A DNA stretch of 64,000 nt, from NCBI GenBank assembly GCA_954871525.1, contig OX940871.1, positions 3,782,001-3,846,000 on the forward strand, in the 5' to 3' direction. Made by a program: the position numbers and the translations under genes. The stretch's first letter is position 1; each line of letters starts with the position of its first letter. Origin of the DNA: Parietaria judaica. Its lineage: Eukaryota > Streptophyta > Magnoliopsida > Rosales > Urticaceae. Positions 35,595 to 45,817 of this stretch are shown here, in pieces. The notes below the pieces were generated by a model. The model saw only the letters and a program-made list of their open reading frames with translations. It searched no databases and was not told the origin of the DNA.

Positions 35595-35828
35595 AGGAGC
35601 TCCTTTTAGTCCAATATCGAGAGCTAAGGAGTGGCAAGAGCTGCCATTTCATGCATTTTGGCTATCCTTGACATTTTTCAGCAGAATATATATATGTGTA
35701 TATATATAGAGAGAGAGGGAAGTTGGAGATCACAACAAATGTCAAGGGTTTGGCCTATGTGCATGGCGTGGGAGCAACTCCTTCCACTCTCTTAGCGCAC
35801 CTATTGGACTGAAGGGAGCTCCGGTCTC
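35595..35828 (+). ncRNA. MIR319: MIR319 precursor (miR319, regulator of TCP genes)
   Basis: The mature sequence TTGGACTGAAGGGAGCTCC starts at 35804 on the 3' arm. It is identical to the first 19 nt of plant miR319; miR159 differs at several of these positions. The 5' arm (GGAGCTCCTTTTAGTCCAAT, about 35600-35619) is its partner strand. A second paired block follows (gagctaaggagtggcaagag against ccttccactctcttagc), and the loop is long. A ~230-nt foldback with a loop-side duplex is typical of MIR319. miR319 guides cleavage of class II TCP mRNAs that control leaf growth. After TTGGACTGAAGGGAGCTCC this copy continues GG where many copies have CC or CT, so the 3' end of the mature RNA may differ. 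The locus sits in transposon-rich DNA with no protein gene within 3 kb. Confidence 0.93.
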
Positions 35829-35865
35829 TTTTTGTTTATTTTTTTTCCTTTTCGTTTTTGCAGGT

Positions 35866-35945
35866 CGCGGACTCGAACCGTGCACTTCAAAGATACGAGT
35901 TCAAATACTTAACCATCGCTTATTATCTCGAGATATCATTGTCTC
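35866..35945 (-). repeat. tRNA-derived SINE-like fragment
   Basis: On the minus strand a perfect pol III B box GGTTCGAGTCC (35869-35879) follows an A-box-like gcgatggttaagtatttg at about 50 nt. This is the head structure of tRNA-derived plant SINEs. A cloverleaf could not be drawn, so it is not a tRNA gene. It lies 40 bp past the MIR319 hairpin and may lie within the primary transcript. Confidence 0.4.
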
Positions 35946-37505
35946 GTGGATGACTAATTGTTTATATAACTTTCTCACTATTTCTCTATTTGTGTTTCAC
36001 TTCAGGATCAACGAGTGACTCGACAAGAAGACTTGAAGGCAGTGTAGTTTGATGTCTCCACTTCTCATTTTGGTGTTTAGGGTTTAGGTTTCGAACTTTT
36101 TTTTTTATATATATATTTTCTATTCTGTTATTTTTTTATTTCCTTTTTGTATTTTTTATGAACTTTGTCCTCTATGCGATGAACTCATTAACAAGAAGAA
36201 TCGTATAAAGTTTAAATACAACAATTTTATTCACTCTTATGAATAGTGAAAGATTCAATTTGGACAGGAAGCAGTTCTCACATATAAGCAATATTGTTTA
36301 AATATAATGCATGTATGTAAACCGTAAACATCTACTCAAAGAGACGGATGAACTCTACTCCAACTTTACATTTGTATACTTTATAGCAATTCAATTGTTC
36401 ATCAATTAAGCTAGAGGTGATTATGGAACCGGCTTCCGTGATTTTGAATTTTTTTTGTCCAGTCCCAGTCTCAAAAAATCATTTATTTTTAGCCTTAGAC
36501 GAGACCGACCGAAACTAAACTTGCTTAATTTCTGTATATATAAAATAGGCTAATTCAAACATTATGTAATATCTCTGAATTTCCATTATGCTATAAAGAA
36601 TACAAAAATATAAAGGTTTTTTTAAATTATAACAAATAAGTCAAAATGAACTCGAGAACCGGGTAACGACCAACTTCTTTTTCTTTCTTCCACTAATTAT
36701 AGGTTTCTAAGCTGACGATAAACCAGGTTTAAGGATCGAAATTAACTTCGCATGACCTACGTATGAAGATAGATAGGTTGAGTTGCTTGGATTTAGAAAT
36801 GGAGATTGCTATTTATATACTAGCAATGTTATCGTTTTCTTTGTATTCGTTCCTTGTGGGACTTTTCAAAAATCCAAACAAATGTGTATTTTTTATTCTC
36901 TGTATTTGCTACATTACATGCAGGAGTTCTCCACAAAGCCAAATAGTTATATTTATTATCAAATTATGTAGTATCTTTTTTTATTGCCTTATGTTTGAGT
37001 ATAACGTGATATTTTATTTATATTTGTTTGAATATGACATGATTTTATTTGAGTATTACATATGTTAGAGCGAAACTATTTTTTATTTACATATGTAAAC
37101 TTAGTAAGTATATTCTTAAAACTATTTTAGTGGTTTTTCATCAATAATCCTCGATAATTATCAGTAACAATAAGCTACAATTTTAGTAGTTTTCCATTAA
37201 TAATCCTCGAAAATCCGTTGATAATACTCGAAAACGGCAATCGATTTATCATTAAAACAAAAAAAAAAAAACATTTTGAACCTTGCTATAAACCATTATG
37301 AATCAGCTTAAACTAAGCAATCAAATCCTAATCAACTAGCAAAGCACAAAAACAAAAACAAAAGTGATAAATTTTATCAAGCGAAATGGTAAATACAAAC
37401 ATGTCCACCAAGAATCTTATTTATTTTCATGGGAAGGTAAGGTCATATCCAAATCTATGACTTTCAACAAAATCTAAGAGAGGGCCCAGATCTTGAACAC
37501 CTGGC
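35946..37505. other. Intergenic DNA with a hAT-end relic
   Basis: 36000-36060 (after ttcag) could be a downstream exon of the MIR319 transcript, but this is speculative. At 36411 the sequence tagaggtgattatggaacc resembles the end of the hAT family seen at 32663, without a recognisable partner. 37120-37250 has short repeats (aataatcctcga). No protein gene. Confidence 0.4.
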
Positions 37506-37508
37506 AAT

Positions 37509-37633
37509 TTAGGAGACAAGGTAAAAATTTCTGGATATTGGGAAGTCTGTAAAAAGTAAAAGAAGAACAGGAAGAGCCACCATGAAACCGAAGGACAATG
37601 TAATTGCTTTCAACAGTTCTCTTCCGAAGAATC
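37509..37633 (-). CDS. Possible last exon of an unidentified small membrane protein
   Basis: A strong acceptor (tttttgcag) on the minus strand opens a frame that reads through a hydrophobic stretch (SFGFMVALPVLLLLF) and stops at 37509. Composition is higher in GC than its surroundings. I found no upstream exon and recognise no family. It could equally be 3' untranslated sequence of NDUFB10 or noise. Confidence 0.2.
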
Positions 37634-37639
37634 CTGCAA

Positions 37640-38965
37640 AAACAAACACATCACAGTTCAGAAATAAAGGCCAAAGTTACAGCCATTGAGCTCGAATAAT
37701 TGATGATGGTCAGTTGATTACTCATCCATTGAAACGTCATTCAATAGTAGATTAAAGGACTATACTGGTGTGAAATACTAGTCTGATTTGAGAACAAAAC
37801 TCATATGAAGAGGCCTTACAAGATATATAATATAATATATATTTTAGTTTAATTTTTCTCAACACAAAGGCAGCTAAACACCGAGTCGATAATCAAACCG
37901 AAACAATAACCCTTTTTTGATAAACGATACCCCGGCTTCTCATTCGATAGTTAGACCGGGAAACTCTTCCAAGTTCCAATGATCAACAAGAAATTTTCAC
38001 TGCTCAGACATGATGGCTATATATAGGATTAGGAACCATGATCTCATATATATTGCAATTAAGACACTAAATCACTAGTAGTAATACAAATAAGATAATT
38101 AAAAATTATTAACTATTTTGTCGGGTCTAATACATGACCAAGATGCAAATCGAAGCTTCCAACAACAAGCTTGCTTCAATATGACCGGAACCATGAAGTG
38201 CACAGTTAGGAAATTAGTGCTCTACTCCAACTCTAAGGCTTTACTTGGTTTTACATTGATAAGAAGCTTAATATTGACATTGACAAACAACAAACATAGA
38301 GGAAGCCAGCAATTTTATACTAATTGTACAAGTACAACTAACGAGTTAAATAATGGTTTCCGGGACTGGTTTAAAAACGCCTATTTTTTAATATAAACCA
38401 GGAACTACTATCTACTACTTACTAGTAATGGCTATGAGAACAGGTATCGGTGTTAATTAACCGGAACTGGTAAATACCAGCCCTAATTTTATTACATTGT
38501 ATATAAAATTCGACGAAATCACTGTTCTAGACCTCGAAATATGGCTTCCCGGTCTTGATTTCACCCCTAGCTCAGGTTATATAACTCGCCATACGAATAT
38601 AATTTAGAGAACAACAAACCTACAGACCATAGTTTTGATCTTCAAACTCCCACACACATAATCTTAGAACTCCCATAATAATATCCTTAAAATACCCGGT
38701 TCAAGCCACGGAGACACACGAAAAAACTGAAATAACCGCTCACCGCACCGAAACACAGAATCACGAACAACAACCCACAATCTCAAACCCTAGAACTTGC
38801 TCAACTCAGCATCAAACTACCCAATGACAACTTCAATGAACAAAGAACTCCATTGTTCAACAACACAAAACTCGGAAAGTCGATAATTTCGCTACATTCA
38901 AGCCCATTGGCACCCAAAAGTACCTTCAATTTCAGAGCAAACAACCGATATTACATACCGAGAGA
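37640..38965. other. Region between the possible exon and NDUFB10
   Basis: No gene seen. Near 38440-38580 the sequence ggtatcggtgttaattaacc..cttgatttcacccctag looks like another remnant of the TAGGGGTGAAA hAT family. 38650-38960 is less AT-rich and may be 3' untranslated sequence of NDUFB10. Confidence 0.35.
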
Positions 38966-38970
38966 GAGAA

Positions 38971-39389
38971 TCACTCCACTTCCTCCATAGCTTCAACCTT
39001 GGGACCTAATGCAATCCAATCCAAACAAGCAAAGAAGAGGTCAAATTCCGAAACGCAGATCAAGAATCGAAGAGCGGAAATAATGGCGGTCGATTCGAAC
39101 CGTGGAGCGAGGGATGGCGACCGTCCTTGCCCCAGCCGATGCCGCGCGTGGACTCGAGGTACTGCGCGACGAGGTGGCGGCACTTCTGGAGGTGGTTGAT
39201 GCCCTCGACTCGGTAGCACCACTTGAGCTTCTCCCTGATGATCTTCGCCTTCTCGATGGCGATCCACTTCTCCCGCACGATGTGCTCGCGCATCTCCAGC
39301 ATCGCCACCGGGTCGGCGTACGGGTTCGCCGGATCGAAGTCGTCCGGCGGAGACTCGTCGAACTCCGCCGTGCCCTTCTTCCGACCCAT
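38971..39389 (-). CDS. NDUFB10: NADH:ubiquinone oxidoreductase subunit NDUFB10 (PDSW-type), 2 exons
   Basis: Exons are 39389-39101 and 39005-38971, 107 aa, joined at CACG|GTTCGA and TTAG|GTCCC. The protein starts MGRKKGTAEFDE and contains REHIVREKW, KWCYRVEG and QKCRHL, then STRGIGWGKD, the signature of the plant NDUFB10 subunit, which is about 106 aa in Arabidopsis. It is an accessory subunit of the membrane arm of mitochondrial complex I, facing the intermembrane space in this family. The two Cys residues in WCYR and KCRH are conserved. Reading past the donor gives a false longer frame, and the last ten residues (PKVEAMEEVE) come from the short second exon. Antisense frames over exon 1 are shadows. 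Confidence 0.94.
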
Positions 39390-39847
39390 TTCTCCGACGA
39401 CTTCGCTTGGGTTTTCGCACGCACGCAGAGACTCAGCGATGGAGGCGAGTTGAGTTGAGTCGAGTCGAGCCGAGTCGAGTCGCACTGAGTTTGGCTTGAG
39501 TTCTTCCTTTGATCTGTTTGGGCTTTAAGGCTATTGGGCCTCTTCATAGGCTTTTTCACAAATTTGTTCAATGAAATTTTGGAAATTAACAATTATATAA
39601 GATAAATATTTTAGAAATTTCTCGCTTTGTGTTTTTTTTTTTTGATTTTTTTTAAATAATTATATCAATACATTAAGTTTATTTTTTTGCGTTTTTATAG
39701 CTCTTTTGGTAAAAAAAATTGTAGAATTTATAAAATGAAGCATCGTGTACTATAAATGGGTAAATACACATGTCCAAAAACAAAACAAAAAAACACTAAA
39801 TTTTACCTTATTCTTTTTTCTCCTTTTTTGAATTACTTTGGAATGGA

Positions 39848-39985
39848 AAAGTCAAATTGTGCCAGGGTCGAAAAAAGTCATCTCGAGTCCTGCCCGAAAA
39901 AATCAACCTGAGTCTGGCCCAAAAGAGTCAAGCCAAGCTCGGTCTGGGAAAGAAGTTAAATCACACTCGGCACGAAAAAGTCACA
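39848..39985. repeat. ~25-bp degenerate minisatellite
   Basis: Five to six units of the type cgaaaaagtca + cgagtctggcc occur in succession (e.g. near 39869, 39895, 39920, 39970). They are AT-flanked and non-coding. Confidence 0.5.
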
Positions 39986-40105
39986 CATGATAATAAAAAA
40001 AATTATTGTATCACTAATTGTCATATATATTTTATATAAAAAATTTATAGCTACAAAATTATAATATGAATTTTAAAGCGTAGTGTCTTAGAGTTATAAC
40101 TTTTA

Positions 40106-40409
40106 GGGTTAATTATGTAATAACGCACAACATTGGGTCAACATGGGTTTTAGGTCACTAATTTTTCAAAGTGTGGGCAAAAATACACAACGTTTGTTGA
40201 ATGTAAAATATATTGGTCCTTCTGTTAGGGAAGTTAAATTTTGCCAATGTCTCTCATGTGTGCCCAACATCCAAAAGCAAAATTTTTGAATAGTTTTGGT
40301 TGGTCAACGCCTCAAAATCGAGTTTGGGTATATTTGCCATTATTTTTAGACGTTGGGCACACGGGAGAGATTTTGACCATGAGTGGAGTATTTACGCTAC
40401 AATTAACCC
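40106..40409. mobile_element. 304-bp MITE of the GGGTTAATT family, possibly chimeric
   Basis: It begins GGGTTAATTATG and ends CAATTAACCC. The left half (acaacgtttgttgaatgtaa, ttggtccttctgttaggga) matches the arms of the element at 60907-61405. The right half resembles the gggtatttttgcc type arms at 8.6 and 25.7 kb. The 9-nt flanks do not match, which fits a recombinant of two relatives. It lies about 200 bp before the CCR4-5 leader. Confidence 0.65.
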
Positions 40410-40634
40410 TTGTAAGATATCATTAGATATTTATAAAATATATATATATATGTTTTTTTTTCTCGCGGCAAAAGTATCACCGAAACGACACTGATATTGC
40501 ATACCGATTTCGAAGCTACGGAATCGCTTTGCGATATACACGATTTTTCACAGTCAAACTCAATTTCACTCTCACTCTCGCGCGCGTCGGAGTTTCGCCC
40601 ACGCGCCGCCGCAACTGCTTGCGTCGCCATCACT

Positions 40635-43600
40635 ATGACAAAGCTCTGGCGCCGAGCTCCGGCGAACCAACGCGAGCTCACGCACACGGGCGTCGCGGCG
40701 TCTTCCTCGAGAAAGCGCGCGCATTCTTCTGCTTCGGAGCACAAACCGCGCACTCGCCGGAGGAGAAATCGGACCGCAAAAGAGAGCTCAGCGTTCGAGT
40801 CGTCTCGGATTTGCAGAAGGAGAGAGCATTCCGGCGAGTATGGCTCGAGAAAGTGGGTCTACTCTTCTTTCGGTGCTTCGAGCTCCAAAGGTTTGGAAAA
40901 TTTCAAGCTCCAAATTTCTTTGTTGATTAATCTGTGAGTTTTGTGATTGAAACGTTCGACATTGTCTTTCAAACCTAGATTTTGTAGTTAACAATGAGCG
41001 ATACCCAAATCGATTTTGGTCGCTAATGACTGAATATATGTATATACACACATGTGTATATATATATATATATATGTATATTGTATATAATTGTTGTGGT
41101 TTAGTTGTTTCCTGTGATTGATAAGCTTGACATTTTCTTCCAAACCTAAATTCTGTAGATGAGAAAGAGCCGTTTCGGAAATCGGTTTTTACGAGTCGTG
41201 ACTGAATATGAGTTAATGTTTCTGGACTTGTTGATCTCGGGCTATATTGAGTAAAACGAATCCGTTTTTTTGCTCCTTTTCTGCAGATAAGCTCGTGGTG
41301 GTGAGTTATAATATATTGGGCGTCGATAATGCGTCGAAACATCCGGATTTGTATGTCAATGTGCCGTATAAATACATGGAGTGGAATAGAAGGAAGGCGC
41401 TTATATGCAAGGAGATTAATCGCTATGAAGCTAACATTCTATGCCTTCAGGTACTGGCTTCACGGAAGAAGCATATATTGTATAGTAATAAGCTAAACTA
41501 TGATCGAATTTAGGGTCTTCTCGGGTTTTTCATTTTCTCTTATATTCCTTAGATGTAACAGATTTGGGATTTGATGAAATTTTTGCTATACAAAAATATG
41601 TGTTCACATATACGTAACTCTTAACTAGAGATTCGGACGCGTTAGGTCTTGAGTACCGTTGCTCTAGTTGAGGTTTCACTTTGATTAGACAGTTCTTTTA
41701 GTATGTCATCAAGCTCGATACAGAGATGATAGCACTTATGATCAAATGCAGCTCACAATGTCTTATCTTTTAGTTCCTTGTAAGATAAGCTATTGTTATG
41801 TGGATATCTTTTTGAGTATGTTTGTTTTGGTCTTAATGTGCCCTCAATGCTTCAGGAGGTCGACCGGTTTGATGACTTGAGTCGGACTTTTAAAAAAGAT
41901 GGGTTTGAGGGTGTTTACAAGGTAAATGCTATGATAAAGTGTAATTTTCTGTTTTTTATTTTTTGCTTTTATCAAATAAATTTTTATCAACACTGTCTCC
42001 GAATTTTAAAAATATTCAGGGACGAACTGGTGAAGCACAAGACGGATGTGCAATATTCTGGAAAGAAGAGCTGTAAGGTTTCTTGGTCCTTTGGAACCGA
42101 ATTCGGCTGGCGATGTTTGATAATAATTTTTTTTCTTTTACGAGAAAAGCTATGTTGTATATTTATTCAGGTTCAAAATATAGATTTTGTAATATTTATG
42201 TTTATACTGTAGATTTACGCTTTTACATAAAGAAGATATTGAGTTCCAGCGTTTCGGTCTTTTCAACAATGTGGCACAGCTATGTGTTTTAGAGGTAAAG
42301 TGCAGATTGTGTTCTGCAATATAACTCACTTCTATTTTTCGTGTCTTTCCCGTCATCACTTTGAATGTGACAAAATAGTTAGTAAGTGATTCACCTAATG
42401 CCAATGGATAATTAATGTGGTTTAACGGGCCATGTTAGCAACAATGCTTGAAATTTTCTTTTTAACAACTACGCATTTATATGTGAAGTATATTTGTCAT
42501 TTGATATATGTACAGATCAAGCGAAGTGAAGCGGAGATGGATAAACGTACCCGATCGAGGTAAATAACTCTCTCCGTGGTAATGCCCCAAACTTTGCATG
42601 TTGGTGCTGCTTGGTCTCTGAACTTTAAATTTTGGCCCCAATGCCCCAATATTTTCGACAAGTCCCACCAAGAGTGGAGAAAAAACTGATGAAATTATCC
42701 TGACTTGCTATGCATAAGTTTTCATCATTTCTAACACGAGGGGGTAGTCTGTTACTATTTGGGAGTACCGGGGGGATTTGCTGCTAAAATCGAAAGTTGA
42801 AGGGGCAAACTGCACAAACATGCTTAATTCAGGCGGTATTACTTCTAGTTGCTAAAAAATAAATCTTCTGAAAATCAAATTATAATTTCTAGTGTTTTTA
42901 TGGTGCACATACTGCTAGTGAAAAAATATTATTGCTCTGCTTAAAGTTTCTATGAAGTTTGCAAATTCCGTTATTGAGTACTTAAACTTCAGGATTCCAC
43001 AAATATGTAGTCGGAGATTCCTGATTGGAAATACGCACTTGCTATTTAACCCTAAACGCGGAGATGTCAAGCTTGGCCAGGTACGTATTTTGTGAGTTTT
43101 CTCGTTGTTGTTTTGGGAATTTCTGATTTTTTTTTTAAATAAAAATTTACACAACTTAAGACTAACTTGCCTTGAGAAATATAGATTAAACTAATCTGTC
43201 TAATAAAGAAAATAACTAAGCAATACTAGAACAATTACTATTAACATATTAGCACTATAAACAAGTATTAATAGCTTATTTATTCCTAACTTCATGTATT
43301 TTTACGGTTGTCACAAACCGTCTCTCTTTCCTTTATGAATTACACCTATAACACCGAAGAATAAATAACTGTCTTGCCCCTCCTACGACGATAAGGAGTA
43401 AGAGACTGTCTATCATCTTACTTATGATAGTTTCTCTATATAAATGATTTAGGTAAGATTGATACTTGATAAAGCTTCCCAGCTGTCACGGTTATGGGGC
43501 GACATCCCGATTATTTTTTCCGGTGATCTAAATAGTATTCCACAGGTTTGATCCTCCGACAAGAGACTTGTATTTTTACAAAAATTAAATCCATTAACGT

Positions 43601-45817
43601 GTGATACTCTTGTTCTTGTCTGATTTTTTGTTTTTGTTTTGCAGAGTCCAATGTACGAATTTTTGGCCTCATCTAAGGTTGGTTTCTGCCCAAACCGTGT
43701 TTCGAGTTCATAGTCCCTTTCTCTTCATTTATATTTAATTTACAATTATGGGTAGCGCAAAAAGGTTTTCTCATTCATATGAATCTCAGCTAGACTTTCA
43801 ACAATATGACCGCAAACATATTTCCGGCCAAACTGAGTTGCAGTCAGAATATCGAGCCTTCAAATCTTTTCATGGAAAAGCAAGCAGGTCTTGAGTTTTT
43901 TTTTTCAGTTCTTAATCTGTATTTTGCTGAGAAATTTTCAGCTATTCCCCGTGAACTTGTCGAGCTGTCGCATTTTTGCCTGTTATTACTTTTCTAGCAG
44001 CCTCCTTACTGAACTTGTAAATTGTTAAGCCACACTCAGTGCACACACTAGCATATGCGTTTCTCGTAGCTTGAGCTAAGAAGAAATCGCTTATTTTTTT
44101 TAGCAATTAGAGAGAACTTGCTACAATTTGTAAGTCCATTGGGGAAACTGTAACACAAAAGACTAGGAGAAAAAAATAAGGATCCGAACAAAACTAAACA
44201 CAAAGTAATAGGCCAACAGAAAAATTCCCGAACACGTCACGAAAATACGAGGCGAGCTTTTTCCATAAGATGTCTTGAACGAAATACTCAATCTAAACTA
44301 AAAAATCCCTAATCCAACATTTTGTGCAGAACAAAGTAACCCTAATCCAAATAAGGACGTAAGTTTCTAGGCAAATTACAAGTTTGTCCTCCATGTAAGT
44401 GATTATGGGTCTAACAGAGAACTGCTAAAATACGATACCATCTAAGGGCGTAGCTGATAATTGCTCTTGTTCTGCTAGCACGATTAGATTGATAGAGAAC
44501 TTCAAAATAAATTTTACTTTTGAATATATTACTTTTTAACAAGGTGATGTCTGTAACTTCAGTTTCCACAGTTCAGCGTCGACGCCGTTCTTCCAAAGAT
44601 GGCGAAGAGAAGAAATAATACTTGCATCAGGCGATGATCATGCCACTCAACTTCAGCACCGTTTGAAGCTTCGCAGTGTGTATCCTAACGTTCCCGTAAG
44701 ATGAACTACACTAACATCAAGATTCAATTGTGTACAACAAAAAACTGTAACAGTTCTAATAATAATTACCATGTATATGTGTTAAATAAAAATGTTATTT
44801 GATAATGAGCATTTTCAAGCTATTTTAAGATATTTTTATCAATATTAGTTAGATTTCAGGTTAATAATAAATTTCTCTCTCGTGAATTACCTCCATAGGG
44901 AAGTGGTAGAACGAGGGATAACTGCGGAGAACCCCTCGCAACGTCATTCCACTCCAGTTTTATGGGGACCGTTGATTATATTTGGTATTTCATTATTTCT
45001 CTTCTTGTAAAATCAAATTGCTTAGCATATTATTTGAACAAAAACTGTTTTTTGACATTAAATCAACGGTACTACAGGCACACTGGAGAACTTGTTCCTG
45101 TCAGAGTTCTCGAAACTTTACCTCTTGATGTCTTGAAAAGAACCGGCGGACTCCCTAGTAAGGTATGCTAACATTTTTATTTTATCAGTTCATTTTAAAT
45201 AAGAAAAAGTATCATACATGTTTTCAGAATTTCAGTCATATTTTCTTAAACAAAATTAAAAATCAGAAAAATGAAAAATTATTCAAATAAATCCGAAATA
45301 ATATTTTAAGCACAAATAAATGAACACCTAGAATCATGCAACACTCGAATCGTTACACCTTTATCCGGTTTGGCATCTAGGAATACGGAATTACAAAATC
45401 CTTCCTAAATCCGGATCTAGAAATCCAAAATCTTTAATCCAGTTCTGATTTTTCCAGAACCGGAATTTCCGGTTCCGGCTTTTTAATATATAAGTTCTTT
45501 GTTATTCTTTCTATAAATCCGGAACATGATTTTCAGTCCCTGAATTTTTCCGGCATTTTTAACATGGAACTGGTATACCGAATTTACCATATTCACAGCG
45601 ACACTGAGAATAAATGTCTCTTTCATAAGGCACTGAGTTATCCATAGATTCCTAAAAACAGATTTCTTGGTCATATATCGATTCACCGTGTTATAGATCC
45701 GTCGTCGTTGCCGGGTTTCACAATTTCTTATTCACAAGATTATGTTGCGCATTACAGGATTGGGGAAGCGATCATCTTGCTCTAGTCTGCGAGCTTGCTT
45801 TTCCCGAAATTAGCTAA
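40635..45817 (+). CDS. CCR4-5: CCR4 homolog 5-type poly(A) ribonuclease (EEP family), 14 exons
   Basis: Exons are 40635-40890, 41287-41450, 41856-41921, 42020-42072, 42213-42294, 42516-42559, 42993-43080, 43453-43545, 43645-43677, 43790-43887, 44563-44695, 44899-44984, 45078-45162 and 45758-45817. They total 1341 nt, or 446 aa. All junctions are GT-AG and in frame. It belongs to the exonuclease-endonuclease-phosphatase fold that removes mRNA poly(A) tails. Active-site residues are present: N94 (SYNILG), E141 (LQEVDRFDD), D276/N278 (SGDLNS) and D432-H433 (GSDH). Wording such as YNILGVDNASKH, FNPKRGD.KLGQVR and LKRTGGLPS matches Arabidopsis CCR4 homolog 5 (about 450 aa). It lacks the leucine-rich repeats of yeast CCR4, as homologs 3-6 do. 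The N-terminus is basic (KPRTRRRRNR), perhaps a nuclear signal. Introns hold TE debris (42560-42840; 45400-45545 with hAT-like cggttccgg). All key residues are intact. Confidence 0.94.

Noticed and set aside
35869..35945. tRNA gene
   Set aside because: Only the B box is convincing; acceptor and anticodon stems do not form, so it was listed as SINE-like.
39041..39592. Overlapping minus- and plus-strand ORFs of up to 183 aa
   Set aside because: They are alternative-frame and antisense shadows of NDUFB10 exon 1.
42560..42840. Repeated ccccaatgcccc-type text in a CCR4-5 intron as a defined MITE
   Set aside because: No inverted ends or target duplication could be read; treated as undefined TE debris.
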